Assembly: GCA_963774305.1 (NCBI GenBank)
Contig: CAVZEM010000011.1
Coordinates: forward strand, 1-64,000
Direction of reading: 5' to 3'
Source: DASUPK01 sp963774305
GTDB lineage: Bacteria > Actinomycetota > Thermoleophilia > Solirubrobacterales > 70-9
Length of the DNA stretch: 64,000 nt
How positions within the stretch are numbered: the stretch's first letter is position 1; each line of letters begins with the position of its first letter. The position numbers were made by a program, and so were the translations under genes. Shown here piece after piece: positions 11,542 through 19,654 of the stretch. Below the pieces are notes generated by a model, which saw only the letters and a program-made list of their open reading frames with translations, was not told the DNA's origin and searched no databases.

Positions 11542-12476
11542 TGGGCGACGTCCTCGCCTATCTCGAATCGCCCGTCAACGACCGGCTCCTAGGCTTCGCT
11601 CGCCCGCTGGCGGACGCCGCCGGAGGGGACCTGGTGGCGCTCGTCGCCGGCGTGGAGCCCGGCGGGAAGGACGCGAGCGCCGCCGACGTGGTGCTCGAGG
11701 CCGCGCACCCGGCGCTCTCGCCGTACCTGCCAGAGGCGCATCAGGCCGTCCTGGAGGCCGCCATCAACGAGCGCTCGCCCGACCTTGTCGTTCTCGAGAA
11801 CACCACGGCCGGCCTGGATCTGGGGGCCGCGGTCGCTGCGGCGACGGGGCGTCCGTTCGTCGGCTACTGCGTCGAGCTGGCGGTCGAGGGCGGCGAGGCG
11901 CGGTCGGTCAGCGGGATCTACGGGGGACAGCTCCACGCCGCCGCCAACACGCGGCTTCCGGCGGTGTTCGCGATCAATAGCGTGGCCCTGCTCGACGCGC
12001 CCCAGGCCGCCGGGCGCGGCGAGCGGGCTGAGCTCGCGCCGCCGGCGAAGCTCGAGAGCCTGAGGACGACGTTCGTCGAGCCGGTGGAGCAACCCGACGA
12101 GGGCGTCGACCTGACGAAGGCCGATCGGATTGTCTGCGTCGGCCGGGGCATCGGGAGCAAGGAGAACATCGAGATCGCGGAGGAGCTGGCCGAGGCGCTG
12201 GACGCCGAGATGGGAGCGTCGCGACCCGTCATCGATTCCGGCTGGCTTCCCAAGGTGCGCCAGGTCGGCAAGTCGGGCGCGCATGTGACGCCGAAGCTCT
12301 ACCTCTCGCTCGGGGTCTCGGGCGCCCCCGAGCACGTCGAGGGGATGCAGGGCGCCGAGCTGATCGTGGCCGTGAACACCGATCCGGGGGCAGCGATCTT
12401 CCACATCGCGCACTACGGGGTCGTGGCCGACCTGTTCGACATCGCCGACGAGCTGACGAACCTGCTCAGCGAGTGA
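11541..12476 (+). CDS. etfA: Electron transfer flavoprotein subunit alpha
   Basis: Alpha subunit of ETF, carrying the FAD-binding domain. 311 residues. The C-terminal half contains CVGRGIGSKENIE, the SGWLPKVRQVG segment, SLGVSGAPEHVEGM (FAD/phosphate contacts) and IVAVNTDPGAAIF, the usual ETF-alpha signature series. Overlaps etfB by one base and ends three bases before the convergent EtfD gene, so all components linking acyl-CoA oxidation to the membrane are together here. Confidence 0.93.
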   Translation: MGDVLAYLESPVNDRLLGFARPLADAAGGDLVALVAGVEPGGKDASAADVVLEAAHPALSPYLPEAHQAVLEAAINERSPDLVVLENTTAGLDLGAAVAAATGRPFVGYCVELAVEGGEARSVSGIYGGQLHAAANTRLPAVFAINSVALLDAPQAAGRGERAELAPPAKLESLRTTFVEPVEQPDEGVDLTKADRIVCVGRGIGSKENIEIAEELAEALDAEMGASRPVIDSGWLPKVRQVGKSGAHVTPKLYLSLGVSGAPEHVEGMQGAELIVAVNTDPGAAIFHIAHYGVVADLFDIADELTNLLSE

Positions 12477-12479
12477 CCG

Positions 12480-14546
12480 CTATGCGGGCGCTGCCTGGGC
12501 GAGCGCTTGCTCGATCAGCGCCGTCAGCTCGGCAACCTCGAAATCGGCGCCCACGACCTTGGCGGCGTCCGAGTACATCGACAGGTCCTTCGGGCAGCTG
12601 ACGAGGAAGTAGTCGAGGTCTCCCAGCGTCTGCGCTTCGCGGATCCGCTGCTCGCTGGGCCGTTCCGACGTCTCGCCGTCATCGCTCATCCAGATGCGGC
12701 CCCCGCCCGCCCCGCAGCAGAACGTGTTCGTCCCGTTGCGAGGCATCTCCACCAGCTCCGCACCGGTCGCCTCGATCAGCTGTCGTGGCGCCTCGGTGAT
12801 CCGGTTGTAGCGCGCCAGGTAGCACGGATCGTGGTAGGTGACGCGCGTCCCGGAGAGCGGGGTTCGCAGCGAGATGGCCCCCTTCGCGACCAGGTCGGCG
12901 AGGAGCTCGGTGTAGTGGTAGACGGGAACGCTGAGGCCGAACCGGGGGTACTCGTTGCGCAGGGCGTTCAGCGAGTGAGGGTCGGTGGTGAAGATCGCCT
13001 CGAACTGCGCATCGGCGAGCACGCTCATGTTCTGCTCGACCAGCATCTCGAACAGCCCCTCCTCGCCGATCCGGCGAATGTCGTTGCCCGAGTTGCGCTC
13101 GCCCTCGTACAGCAACCCGAACGACACGCCGGCGTCGTGCAGGATCCGCGCCACGGACTGCGAGGCGACCTGGACGCGCTCGTCGAACGACGCGAAGTCG
13201 CCCACGAACCAGACGTACTCCACCGGCTCGCTCCGCGCGTCCGGGATCTTGAAGTCCAGGCCCTTGGCCCATCGGGCCCGAAGCCGCGCCGACTTGCCGT
13301 AGGAGTTGCCCTGGTTGCCGTAGTTCTCGAGCGTCTGCTGAAGGAGCGGATCCAGCTCGCCCTGATCGACGAGGTTTCGGCGCATGTCCACGATCGTCGG
13401 GACGTGCTCGATCCCCACCGGGCACGCCTCCACGCAGGCCATGCAGGTCGTGCACGCCCACAGCGCCTCCCCTGAAATCAAAGGCGCCGAGGAGCCGTCG
13501 CCGTTCCGCTGCTGCTCGGGGTGGTCGTACAGGCGATCCCGGATGTCCAGGATCACCTGCCGCGGGGCCAGCGGCGTGCCCGAGGCGGTGGCGGGGCAGA
13601 CGGCCGTGCAGCGGCCGCACTCGGTGCACGAGAACGCGTCGAGCACCTGCTTCCAGGTGACGTCGGACAGCGAGGCCACTCCGACGAGACCCTCGGGCGG
13701 CGGCTCCAGGGCGGCGACGGGAGCGGCCGGCACGTGGGTCACCTCGAGCGGTCGCTCAGCGCCGCGGGGCGGGAGCTTGGCAAAGAACACGTTCGGGATC
13801 GCTGTGATGATGTGGAAGTGCTTGGACAGGGGCAACAGGCACAGGAACGCCAGCACGGTGAGGTTGTGCAGCCACCAGCCGACGTCGCTCACCGTGCGCG
13901 CCGCGGAAGGGGAGAGGCCCCCGAGTGCCGCGGCCACTAGCGCGGTGAGCGGCGCAAAGTCGCGCTCGTGGCCGTGGATGTCGTCTGCGACCAGCAGGCC
14001 GGCGTCGTAAAGCAGGCCGCCGACCATGATCAGCAGGATCATCACCAGGATCAGGACGCCCTCCCAATGCGGGGCCTCGCGGTAGCGCTGCTCGGCTCGG
14101 CCGAGGCCGAACAGCCGCGGCGTGTGCAGGACGACCCGCCGGTAGAGCATGTAGGTGACGCCTACGATCACGCTGGCCTCGAGCAGGTCGCGGGCGATGA
14201 AGAAGGGCGGGCCCAGCGGCTCGTCGGGCGCGAAGCCGGGGATGTTCCAGCCCGCGTCGAACGCCCGCCCGTACAGCGTGACCACCTGGAGCACCAGGAC
14301 CACGAAGCCCCAGAAGACGAGCGCGTGCATGATCCCCGCAGGCTGCTCGCCGGAGAGGAACTTGCGCTGGCCGAGTCCGTAGAGGATCGTCTGCCTGATC
14401 CGCTCGGGAATCCGGTCCCAGCGCGCCGCGGGCCGTGCCGCGAACAGGAGCCGCGCCCTGGCGGCGATGATCCCCCCGAACACCAGCAGCCCGATCCCCA
14501 GAAGGATCGGAAAGAGGACATGACTCACGCTCGAATCATCGCGCAT
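12480..14546 (-). CDS. etfD: EtfD-type membrane Fe-S oxidoreductase (ETF:quinone link)
   Basis: Likely transfers electrons from ETF to the quinone pool, as shown for mycobacterial EtfD (Rv0338c). About 688 residues: an N-terminal region with about six membrane helices of NarI-gamma type, two ferredoxin clusters (CTECGRCTAVCP and CTTCMACVEACP), then two cysteine-rich CCG domains (HDPCYLARYN; TFCCGAGGG). Convergent with etfBA. Start: ATG at 14546 or GTG at 14528; both precede the first helix. The frame stays open upstream into an acetyltransferase remnant, which I exclude because it is a separate, broken gene. Confidence 0.88.
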   Translation of the reverse strand: MRDDSSVSHVLFPILLGIGLLVFGGIIAARARLLFAARPAARWDRIPERIRQTILYGLGQRKFLSGEQPAGIMHALVFWGFVVLVLQVVTLYGRAFDAGWNIPGFAPDEPLGPPFFIARDLLEASVIVGVTYMLYRRVVLHTPRLFGLGRAEQRYREAPHWEGVLILVMILLIMVGGLLYDAGLLVADDIHGHERDFAPLTALVAAALGGLSPSAARTVSDVGWWLHNLTVLAFLCLLPLSKHFHIITAIPNVFFAKLPPRGAERPLEVTHVPAAPVAALEPPPEGLVGVASLSDVTWKQVLDAFSCTECGRCTAVCPATASGTPLAPRQVILDIRDRLYDHPEQQRNGDGSSAPLISGEALWACTTCMACVEACPVGIEHVPTIVDMRRNLVDQGELDPLLQQTLENYGNQGNSYGKSARLRARWAKGLDFKIPDARSEPVEYVWFVGDFASFDERVQVASQSVARILHDAGVSFGLLYEGERNSGNDIRRIGEEGLFEMLVEQNMSVLADAQFEAIFTTDPHSLNALRNEYPRFGLSVPVYHYTELLADLVAKGAISLRTPLSGTRVTYHDPCYLARYNRITEAPRQLIEATGAELVEMPRNGTNTFCCGAGGGRIWMSDDGETSERPSEQRIREAQTLGDLDYFLVSCPKDLSMYSDAAKVVGADFEVAELTALIEQALAQAAPA

Positions 14547-14972
14547 GCCCACTCCGGTTGCCAGGGGAGCGCGTTCGGCGGCGGGATCTCTGCTCGTGCA
14601 CCTCGCCGGCCGCGGCCGCGCGAATCGCCTCCATGGGCGCGCCGGTCTCGAACGAAAGCTCGACCGCGAGCTCAATGGTGCCCCGTAGCGCGCGGTGACC
14701 CGGACGGACCCCGTTCGCTCGAACAGGTGGAGCATCGCCTGGTTGCGGGTCAGTAGCACCGCGGTGAAGCGGCGTATCCCCTCCTCGTGCGCGCGGCGAA
14801 CGAGGAGATCTATGAGAAGCCCGCCCGGCCCGCGGCCCTGCCAGGCGTCGACGACTGCGACAGACGCCTCGGCGGTGTCCGGTCGTCCCGGCTCCTGGAT
14901 TGCCCGCCCGATCCCCAGGCGGGCGACCGATGCTCTCGATGGAACCTCGGAGACGCGGTCGCGACGTATGAT
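14536..14972 (-). pseudogene. GNAT acetyltransferase remnant (5'-truncated, frameshifted)
   Basis: Residues reading VAVVDAWQGRGPGGLLID, followed by FTAVLLTRNQAMLHLFERTG, match the acetyl-CoA-binding half of a GNAT N-acetyltransferase. The frame changes near 14690, after which GTIELAVELSFETG completes the expected C-terminus. No N-terminal acetyltransferase lobe is present. The left part is in frame with etfD and the right end overlaps the divergent HEAT-repeat start. Probably a decayed gene, unless both defects are sequencing errors. Confidence 0.6.
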
Positions 14973-15468
14973 CATTCCTCTCTTGCCGGCCAAAGAGGAC
15001 ACCGACCCGACGGAGACGGCACTCGCCACCCTCCGCCGGGCGCTCGAGGATCCCGTGGTCGAGGTACGCCGCGAGGCCGCGCTGGCGCTCGGTCAGCTCG
15101 CCGACGTCGACTCCGCGGCGGCGCTGATCACGGCCCTCGGCTCCGACAGCGAGCCGGTACGCCGCGCTGCCGCGCTTGCCCTCGGCAGGATCAAGACCGC
15201 CGAGGCGAGGATGGCGCTCCTGAAAGTGCTCGAAGCCGATATCTCGGTCTGGCGCGAGGCAGCCGTCGCCCTCAGCCAGCAGCACCACCACCCCGAGGTC
15301 ATGGAGCGCCTCACTCAGCTGCTCTCGGACCGCGAGGCCGACGAGCACGCGCGCCGGGGCGCCGCGCTGGCACTGGGCGCGTTGCTCGCGGGAGAGCCGT
15401 TGTCGATGGAGACCCCCGTCAACCCCACCTATCAAGACGAGCAGGGCAGACTGCACGTCATGCTCTGA
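14968..15468 (+). CDS. HEAT/PBS-lyase repeat protein
   Basis: 166 residues made of about four HEAT-like (PBS lyase) helical repeats: DPVVEVRREAALALGQLAD, SEPVRRAAALALGRIK, ISVWREAAVALSQQHH and HARRGAALALGALL. Such proteins are adaptors or scaffolds; no catalytic residues are visible. ATG start chosen because repeat units begin shortly after it. Role unknown. Confidence 0.75.
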   Translation: MIIPLLPAKEDTDPTETALATLRRALEDPVVEVRREAALALGQLADVDSAAALITALGSDSEPVRRAAALALGRIKTAEARMALLKVLEADISVWREAAVALSQQHHHPEVMERLTQLLSDREADEHARRGAALALGALLAGEPLSMETPVNPTYQDEQGRLHVML

Positions 15469-15493
15469 GCGACCCGAGCAACGGGGCAAGCCG

Positions 15494-15548
15494 GGGCCGT
15501 GGACGATCTGGACAAATAGGACGGTGCATCCGGTACCAAAGCGGTACC
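15494..15548. repeat. 55-bp direct repeat, copy 1
   Basis: Begins gggccgtggacgatctggac and ends with ggtacc, five or six bases, ggtacc. A second copy at 19504-19558 in the same orientation matches at 50 of 55 positions. Sits between the HEAT gene and the amphi-Trp gene. Together the copies bracket about 4 kb. Confidence 0.85.
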
Positions 15549-15558
15549 GCGGCGGGGC

Positions 15559-15744
15559 ATGTCTCGCGAGGAAGCCGCCGCGCAACTGCGTGCGTTCGCG
15601 GACACGCTCGCCCGCAACAACGACATCGAATTCGAGCGCGGCGGAATGCACATGAGGGTCCACGTTCCAGACGAGATTCATGTGAGGGTCGAACTCGAGC
15701 TGGAGACCGATAAGAGCGAGCTGGAGGTCGAGCTGACCTGGTGA
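15559..15744 (+). CDS. Small amphi-Trp domain protein
   Basis: 61 residues: an N-terminal helix (SREEAAAQLRAFADTL) then alternating hydrophobic/charged beta strands (MRVHVPDEIHVRVELELE) ending in ELTW. This matches the amphi-Trp family, whose biochemical role is not established. It lies just right of the first 55-bp repeat, upstream of the convergent Dyp-type peroxidase. Confidence 0.7.
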   Translation: MSREEAAAQLRAFADTLARNNDIEFERGGMHMRVHVPDEIHVRVELELETDKSELEVELTW

Positions 15745-15780
15745 GCCTCCTACATCGGCCGCGCCGCCGTCGGCGGGAAC

Positions 15781-16740
15781 TCAGGCATCGCCCCCCGCCC
15801 GGGGTGACGGGGCCGGCGGGTCGTCGAGGAGGTCGACCGTCGGTACGAAGAACAGGTTGCCCGTCACCGCGGTGGAGAAGTCGAGGATCCGGTCGGTGTT
15901 GCCCGGCGGCTTGCCGATGAACATGTTCTGAAGCATCTCCTCGACCACCGCGGGCGTTCGGGCATACCCGATGAAGTAGGTCCCGAACTCGTCCGCGCCG
16001 ACCTTCCCGAAGGGCATGTTGACACGCACGATCTGACGCTCGTCGCCGTGTTCGTCGACGATCGTGTTTAGTGCGATGTGCGAGTCGGCGGGCTTCTGAT
16101 CGTCGGGGAACTCGATGTCGTCGAGCTTCGTCCGGCCCACCGCCCGCTCCTGTTCCTCGACCGGGAGCGCCTCCCACGCCTCGATGTCGTGCACGTACTT
16201 CTGAACGACGACGTAGCTGCAACCCGCGAACTCAGCATCCTCATCGCCGATCAGGACCGCAGCCGGAGCCGCCTCCCCCTCGGGATTCTCCGTGCCGTCG
16301 ACAAAGCCGAGCAGGTCGCGCTCGTCGAAGGAGCGGAACCCGTGCACCTCGTCCACGACTCGCCCGAGGCCGGCGAGCCGGGCGGTCAGCCGCTTCGCGA
16401 GCTCGAAGCAGAGGTCCATCCGATGGGCGCGGATGTGGAAGAGCAGGTCCCCCGGCGTCGCGGGGGCCCTGTGCCTGTCGCCGGCGAGCTCCCGGAACGG
16501 ATGGAGCTCGGCCGGCCGCGGCTCGCCGAAGATCCGATCCCAGGCCCGAGCGCCGATGCCGACCACGCAGGTCAGCTCTCCCTCGGGGAGCCGGAAGCCG
16601 ACCGATCGCTTCAGCCCGGTGACCTCCGAGAGCAGATCCGGAATCCCGTCCTCCTGTCCCTCCTCCAGGACCACGGTGAGGAAGATCGCCGCTTCGGTGA
16701 TCGGAGACAGGATGGCCTGCGGGTCAACCGAGCGGCTCAA
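15781..16740 (-). CDS. Dyp-type heme peroxidase
   Basis: Heme peroxidase of the dye-decolorizing family (YfeX-like class). 319 residues, two ferredoxin-like halves. Seen: GFVDGTENP (family GxxDG motif with the catalytic Asp), DSHIALN with the likely proximal heme His, GYAR with the distal Arg, and the C-terminal LDFSTAVTGNLFFVPT. No signal peptide or Tat motif, so cytoplasmic or encapsulated; no encapsulin gene is adjacent. Confidence 0.9.
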   Translation of the reverse strand: MSRSVDPQAILSPITEAAIFLTVVLEEGQEDGIPDLLSEVTGLKRSVGFRLPEGELTCVVGIGARAWDRIFGEPRPAELHPFRELAGDRHRAPATPGDLLFHIRAHRMDLCFELAKRLTARLAGLGRVVDEVHGFRSFDERDLLGFVDGTENPEGEAAPAAVLIGDEDAEFAGCSYVVVQKYVHDIEAWEALPVEEQERAVGRTKLDDIEFPDDQKPADSHIALNTIVDEHGDERQIVRVNMPFGKVGADEFGTYFIGYARTPAVVEEMLQNMFIGKPPGNTDRILDFSTAVTGNLFFVPTVDLLDDPPAPSPRAGGDA

Positions 16741-16824
16741 TGACCGACGCGGTCGAGGATGACGGCACGCATGGATCCATCCTCGCTATTCCGGCTCGCC
16801 TACGCAAGGCTGAGTCGGTCTCAG

Positions 16825-16870
16825 TCGGGGCGACTGGATTTGAACCAGCGACCTTTCGGCCCCCAGCCGA
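16825..16870 (-). repeat. Truncated tRNA-Pro 3' end, copy 1 (att-like remnant)
   Basis: 46 bp identical to the 3' portion (acceptor 3' strand, T arm, anticodon arm) of the intact tRNA-Pro(GGG) at 35783-35856, same orientation, then diverging. The T loop ttcaaat and the GGG anticodon loop are preserved, but the D arm and 5' acceptor strand are missing. Consistent with an attachment-site scar. Confidence 0.9.
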
Positions 16871-16888
16871 TCCGCATCCGGTGCGCGC

Positions 16889-17314
16889 CTAGGAACTCCG
16901 CACGTCAGGCGCCACGGAGGCCGGTGCCAGCAAAGAGGCCAACGGGCTGCGATCGAAGTAGACCTCGTTGCGCTCCACGAGCTCTCCGTCGAGGATCACC
17001 AGGTCGAGCCCGGAGATCTCAACCGAGCGGCTCTGGCCCGCGGGCGCCAGCGTGCCGGCCCAACGAATCGCAACACCGTCGACACCATCGAGTGGAAACA
17101 ACTCCTCGGGCTCCCAAGTCATCGTCCAGCGGCTGAACAGCTTCGTCAGGTAGGCCCGCAGCGCTTCGCGCCCGCGCACCGGACCGCGCGTGTTCGGGTC
17201 CAGATAGGCGAGATGTTCGACATAGCACGCGAGCACCCGCTCGACGTCCTGGGAGTTCCACGCGGCCAGCACATGGTCAGCGAGTCGCCGATGTCGCGTC
17301 ATGTTTGCGGCCAT
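16889..17314 (-). CDS. SnoaL-like/NTF2-fold protein
   Basis: 141 residues with the cone-shaped SnoaL/NTF2-like signature: HVLAAWNSQDVERVLACY helix, LDPNTRGPVRGREALRAYL and a C-terminal VEISGLDLVILDGELVE sheet. Enzymatic role unknown. Divergent from a TetR regulator across a short region holding a palindrome, so probably its regulatory target. An internal ATG four codons in is an alternative start. Confidence 0.75.
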   Translation of the reverse strand: MAANMTRHRRLADHVLAAWNSQDVERVLACYVEHLAYLDPNTRGPVRGREALRAYLTKLFSRWTMTWEPEELFPLDGVDGVAIRWAGTLAPAGQSRSVEISGLDLVILDGELVERNEVYFDRSPLASLLAPASVAPDVRSS

Positions 17315-17361
17315 CAGTCCCTCCAGTCAGGGTGAGATTGGGTCTTGAGTTTCCGAATCCG

Positions 17362-17384
17362 CTTCTAGAACTATACTCTAGGAA
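17362..17384. promoter_or_regulatory. Inverted repeat, candidate TetR operator
   Basis: ttctaga and tctaggaa arms around a 7-bp centre containing TATACT, ending at the tetR start codon. It would let the TetR protein repress itself and the divergent SnoaL gene. If TATACT is the -10 box, the tetR transcript is nearly leaderless. Confidence 0.5.
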
Positions 17385-18028
17385 TGCCAATCCAGTCGGC
17401 CGGCCCGATGAACGTCAAACATGGGGAGCGGAAGCGCGGATCGTGGGCGACCACGCCCGCGAGGCGCCGCCGGATCCTGAGCGCGGCCCTCGGCTGCTTT
17501 GACGAACACGGGGTTGCGGCTACCACTGTCGAGGACATCTGCCTTGCCGCAGATCTGAGCGTTGGAAGCATTTACCACCACTTCGGCGGCAAGGACGACA
17601 TCTTCCAGAACCTTGTCGGCGAGGCGATGGCCGAGTACCTCGCGGGCATCGTCGACGCTCTCGAGGAGGGGACCGGGCTCACGGGCTCGATTCAACGACT
17701 CGTTGGCTTTCATGTGAGCTGGGTGGAGGAACGCACTGCCCTTACGCGGCTGATGCTCCGCTGGGAGGAGGACATGCGCGACCGTGCGAACGGACAGGGT
17801 CACTACGCGCAGTACAGCGAGGCGATCGGCACCTGGCTCCGACGCGAGGCTCGAGCCGGCCACATCCGGCGGATGGAGCCCGATCTCTACTCGGCGCTGC
17901 TCATGGGCCCCCTGATGGAGTACGCGCGCCAGAGGTCCGCGGGGTTGACAAGCGCCTCGCCCAAGGCCATCGAACGAGGCCTTGTCGCGGGGCTCGTTCG
18001 GGCGCTCGGACGCAGCGACGGGGATTAG
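17384..18028 (+). CDS. TetR family transcriptional regulator
   Basis: 214 residues. The N-terminal helix-turn-helix is clear: RRRRILSAALGCFDEHG, TTVEDICLAADLSVGSIYHH, FGGKDDIFQNLV. The C-terminal ligand-binding domain is unclassified. Divergent from the SnoaL-like gene and overlapping by four bases the convergent GST-like gene. A candidate operator overlaps its own start codon. Confidence 0.9.
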   Translation: MPIQSAGPMNVKHGERKRGSWATTPARRRRILSAALGCFDEHGVAATTVEDICLAADLSVGSIYHHFGGKDDIFQNLVGEAMAEYLAGIVDALEEGTGLTGSIQRLVGFHVSWVEERTALTRLMLRWEEDMRDRANGQGHYAQYSEAIGTWLRREARAGHIRRMEPDLYSALLMGPLMEYARQRSAGLTSASPKAIERGLVAGLVRALGRSDGD

Positions 18029-18801
18029 CCGCCGACACGCCGGTTGGGGACCTCGGCCGAATGCCCGCGGTGGCGCGCGTACATCTCCGCAATCCACGCC
18101 CCGCCTTTGCGCCTGGCCAACTCCTCGCCCAGTTCGACCAACGCCGGAGCAAGCGTGGACGGAACGTACGGCCGCTGGCGGGGCGCGAGCACCGGCGTGA
18201 AAAGCGCGGCGGCGCTCAGATCGGCCACGGAAAAACCGTCGCCGACGAGGTATCCGCTTGGCCGCAATTCTGCCTCGACACGGTCCATCGCTGCGCGAAT
18301 CTCGTCGGCCGCGCTGGCTGCCGTTCCATTGTCGATGCCGTAGTCCCTTCGGACGGCGGGACGCACGATTGGAACCAACCTGCGCAATGCCCGTGCACGG
18401 CCGGGGCCAGCCTTTGGTGCCACCGCGCTGACCGTCGCCTCCGGGTCCCTCAGCGTGTGGTGCCATACATACCTGCGCAACGCCGGTCCGAGATGCTCAT
18501 CGAAGAAATCCTCCAGCGCCAGGGCACGGGCCCGGTCGGCTGGGTTTGCTGGATACAGCGGGGGATCGGGCCGGTAGGCCTCGAGCGAGGCGATGATCGC
18601 TGTGGAGTCCCCGATCCTGCGGTCCCCGAGCTCGAGCACCGGGAGACGACGCTGCGCTCCTCTGGTGATCGCCAGCGCATAGAGGCCGTGCATTCCGGGC
18701 ATCGGCGCCCGTCGAACGTGCGGGATCGACTTGTAGTCCAGAGCCCACCGCGCCTTCTCGTTGTAGTGCGAGATCCCGATATGCCAGAGGACCGTCGTCA
18801 T
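18025..18801 (-). CDS. Glutathione S-transferase-like protein
   Basis: 258 residues. N-terminal thioredoxin-like domain (LWHIGISHYNEKARWALDYK, RRLPVLELGDRRIGDSTAII, including the cis-Pro and the acidic-Ser pair that binds glutathione) and an all-helical C-terminal domain with YLVGDGFSVADLSAAALF. Actinobacteria mostly lack glutathione, so the natural thiol is uncertain. Convergent with tetR. Confidence 0.85.
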   Translation of the reverse strand: MTTVLWHIGISHYNEKARWALDYKSIPHVRRAPMPGMHGLYALAITRGAQRRLPVLELGDRRIGDSTAIIASLEAYRPDPPLYPANPADRARALALEDFFDEHLGPALRRYVWHHTLRDPEATVSAVAPKAGPGRARALRRLVPIVRPAVRRDYGIDNGTAASAADEIRAAMDRVEAELRPSGYLVGDGFSVADLSAAALFTPVLAPRQRPYVPSTLAPALVELGEELARRKGGAWIAEMYARHRGHSAEVPNRRVGG

Positions 18802-18865
18802 TCAGCCCAGCGTAGGACACTCCCTGAGGGCAACCGGCTCGGGTCTTGGGCGCCGTCCGGTCGGC

Positions 18866-19374
18866 TCAGTTCGAGCCAGTGAGTTCTGCCCGCAGCTCGT
18901 CGGCGTAGTCCAGCGGATCGTCAAAGCAGCACTCGGGGAGAACACCCTGGTAGCGGATCGCCTCTGCCACGGCTGGCCATCCGGTGGTTCGTGGGAAGTA
19001 CGCGAAACGGACGAGTGGGCGGAGGACGAGCTTGGTCAGCACCGGGCAGTCGAACTTGGAGACCTCCTCGCGCACCTTGGGGCCGACGGTGCGCTCCTGC
19101 TCGAAGAGGAACGCCTTCTCGAAGACCCCGCCGCGCTCGGCGGCAGACAACCTTCGGCCAGTGCGGCGTGCATGGTGGACGCGGCCCAGGGCACACGCGT
19201 GATGCGGTTCCAGAAAAGCCGGTGCACCTGTATACGGGCGGATGGAGCAGCGCCTGTTCCGAACGCGCCACCAAGCTGTCGCGACCGGCGAGTGATCCGT
19301 CGATCTGCGGGTTTCAAATATCTTGGACCCCGTTTGGACCCCGTCGGGTTCCAGCGGCTCTGTTCCCGAAACAA
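18866..19374 (-). pseudogene. C-terminal fragment of an unrecognised conserved protein
   Basis: Convincing coding sequence (GVFEKAFLFEQERTVGPKV, CPVLTKLVLRPLVRFAYFP, CCFDDPLDYADELRAEL) with an in-frame stop at 18866. Upstream coding continues in another frame (HRLFWNRITRVPWAASTM), so there is a frameshift near 19165, and nothing resembling an N-terminus is found before the tRNA remnant. I do not recognise the family. Interpreted as a fragment cut by the island boundary. Confidence 0.5.
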
Positions 19375-19398
19375 AACCGCCGCTAACGCGGCGGTTTT
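19373..19398. terminator. Perfect 11-bp hairpin with flanking A/T tracts (bidirectional terminator)
   Basis: aaaaccgccgc, four-base loop, gcggcggtttt. It lies 7 bp from the 3' end of the second tRNA-Pro remnant, so it may be the original terminator of a tRNA-Pro gene (minus strand). Confidence 0.85.
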
Positions 19399-19404
19399 GG
19401 GAAA

Positions 19405-19450
19405 TCGGGGCGACTGGATTTGAACCAGCGACCTTTCGGCCCCCAGCCGA
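19405..19450 (-). repeat. Truncated tRNA-Pro 3' end, copy 2
   Basis: Same 46 bp as the remnant at 16825, identical to the 3' part of the intact tRNA-Pro at 35.78 kb. It keeps a terminator on its 3' side, unlike the other copies. Spacing from copy 1 is 2580 bp. Confidence 0.9.
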
Positions 19451-19503
19451 CAGGCCGTCGGCGTCTAAGTGTCTGTGAGCGTCCGACGTTTCCTGTCGGT
19501 CCA

Positions 19504-19558
19504 GGGCCGTGGACGATCTGGACAGATAGGACAATGCATCGGGTACCAAGGCGGTACC
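19504..19558. repeat. 55-bp direct repeat, copy 2
   Basis: Partner of 15494-15548 (50/55 identical, same orientation), located 53 bp right of the second tRNA-Pro remnant. Contains two GGTACC palindromes separated by a short spacer. Confidence 0.85.
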
Positions 19559-19654
19559 AGGTCGCGCCGGCGACAGTCACGGTTCACCCACTCCGGGTGA
19601 TGAACCCGGAGGTTTGGTGCGGTTCACTCGACGCGACGCTGGGATGAGCTGACG

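Noticed and set aside
12480..15029. Genuine acetyltransferase-EtfD fusion of 849 residues
   Set aside because: The acetyltransferase part lacks its N-terminal lobe and its proper C-terminus continues in another frame; EtfD homologues start at the membrane region.
19383..19580. Small proteins across tRNA-Pro scars (with LDLNQRPFGPQ-like peptides on the other strand)
   Set aside because: These are translations of tRNA sequence and recur at every scar, so not genes.
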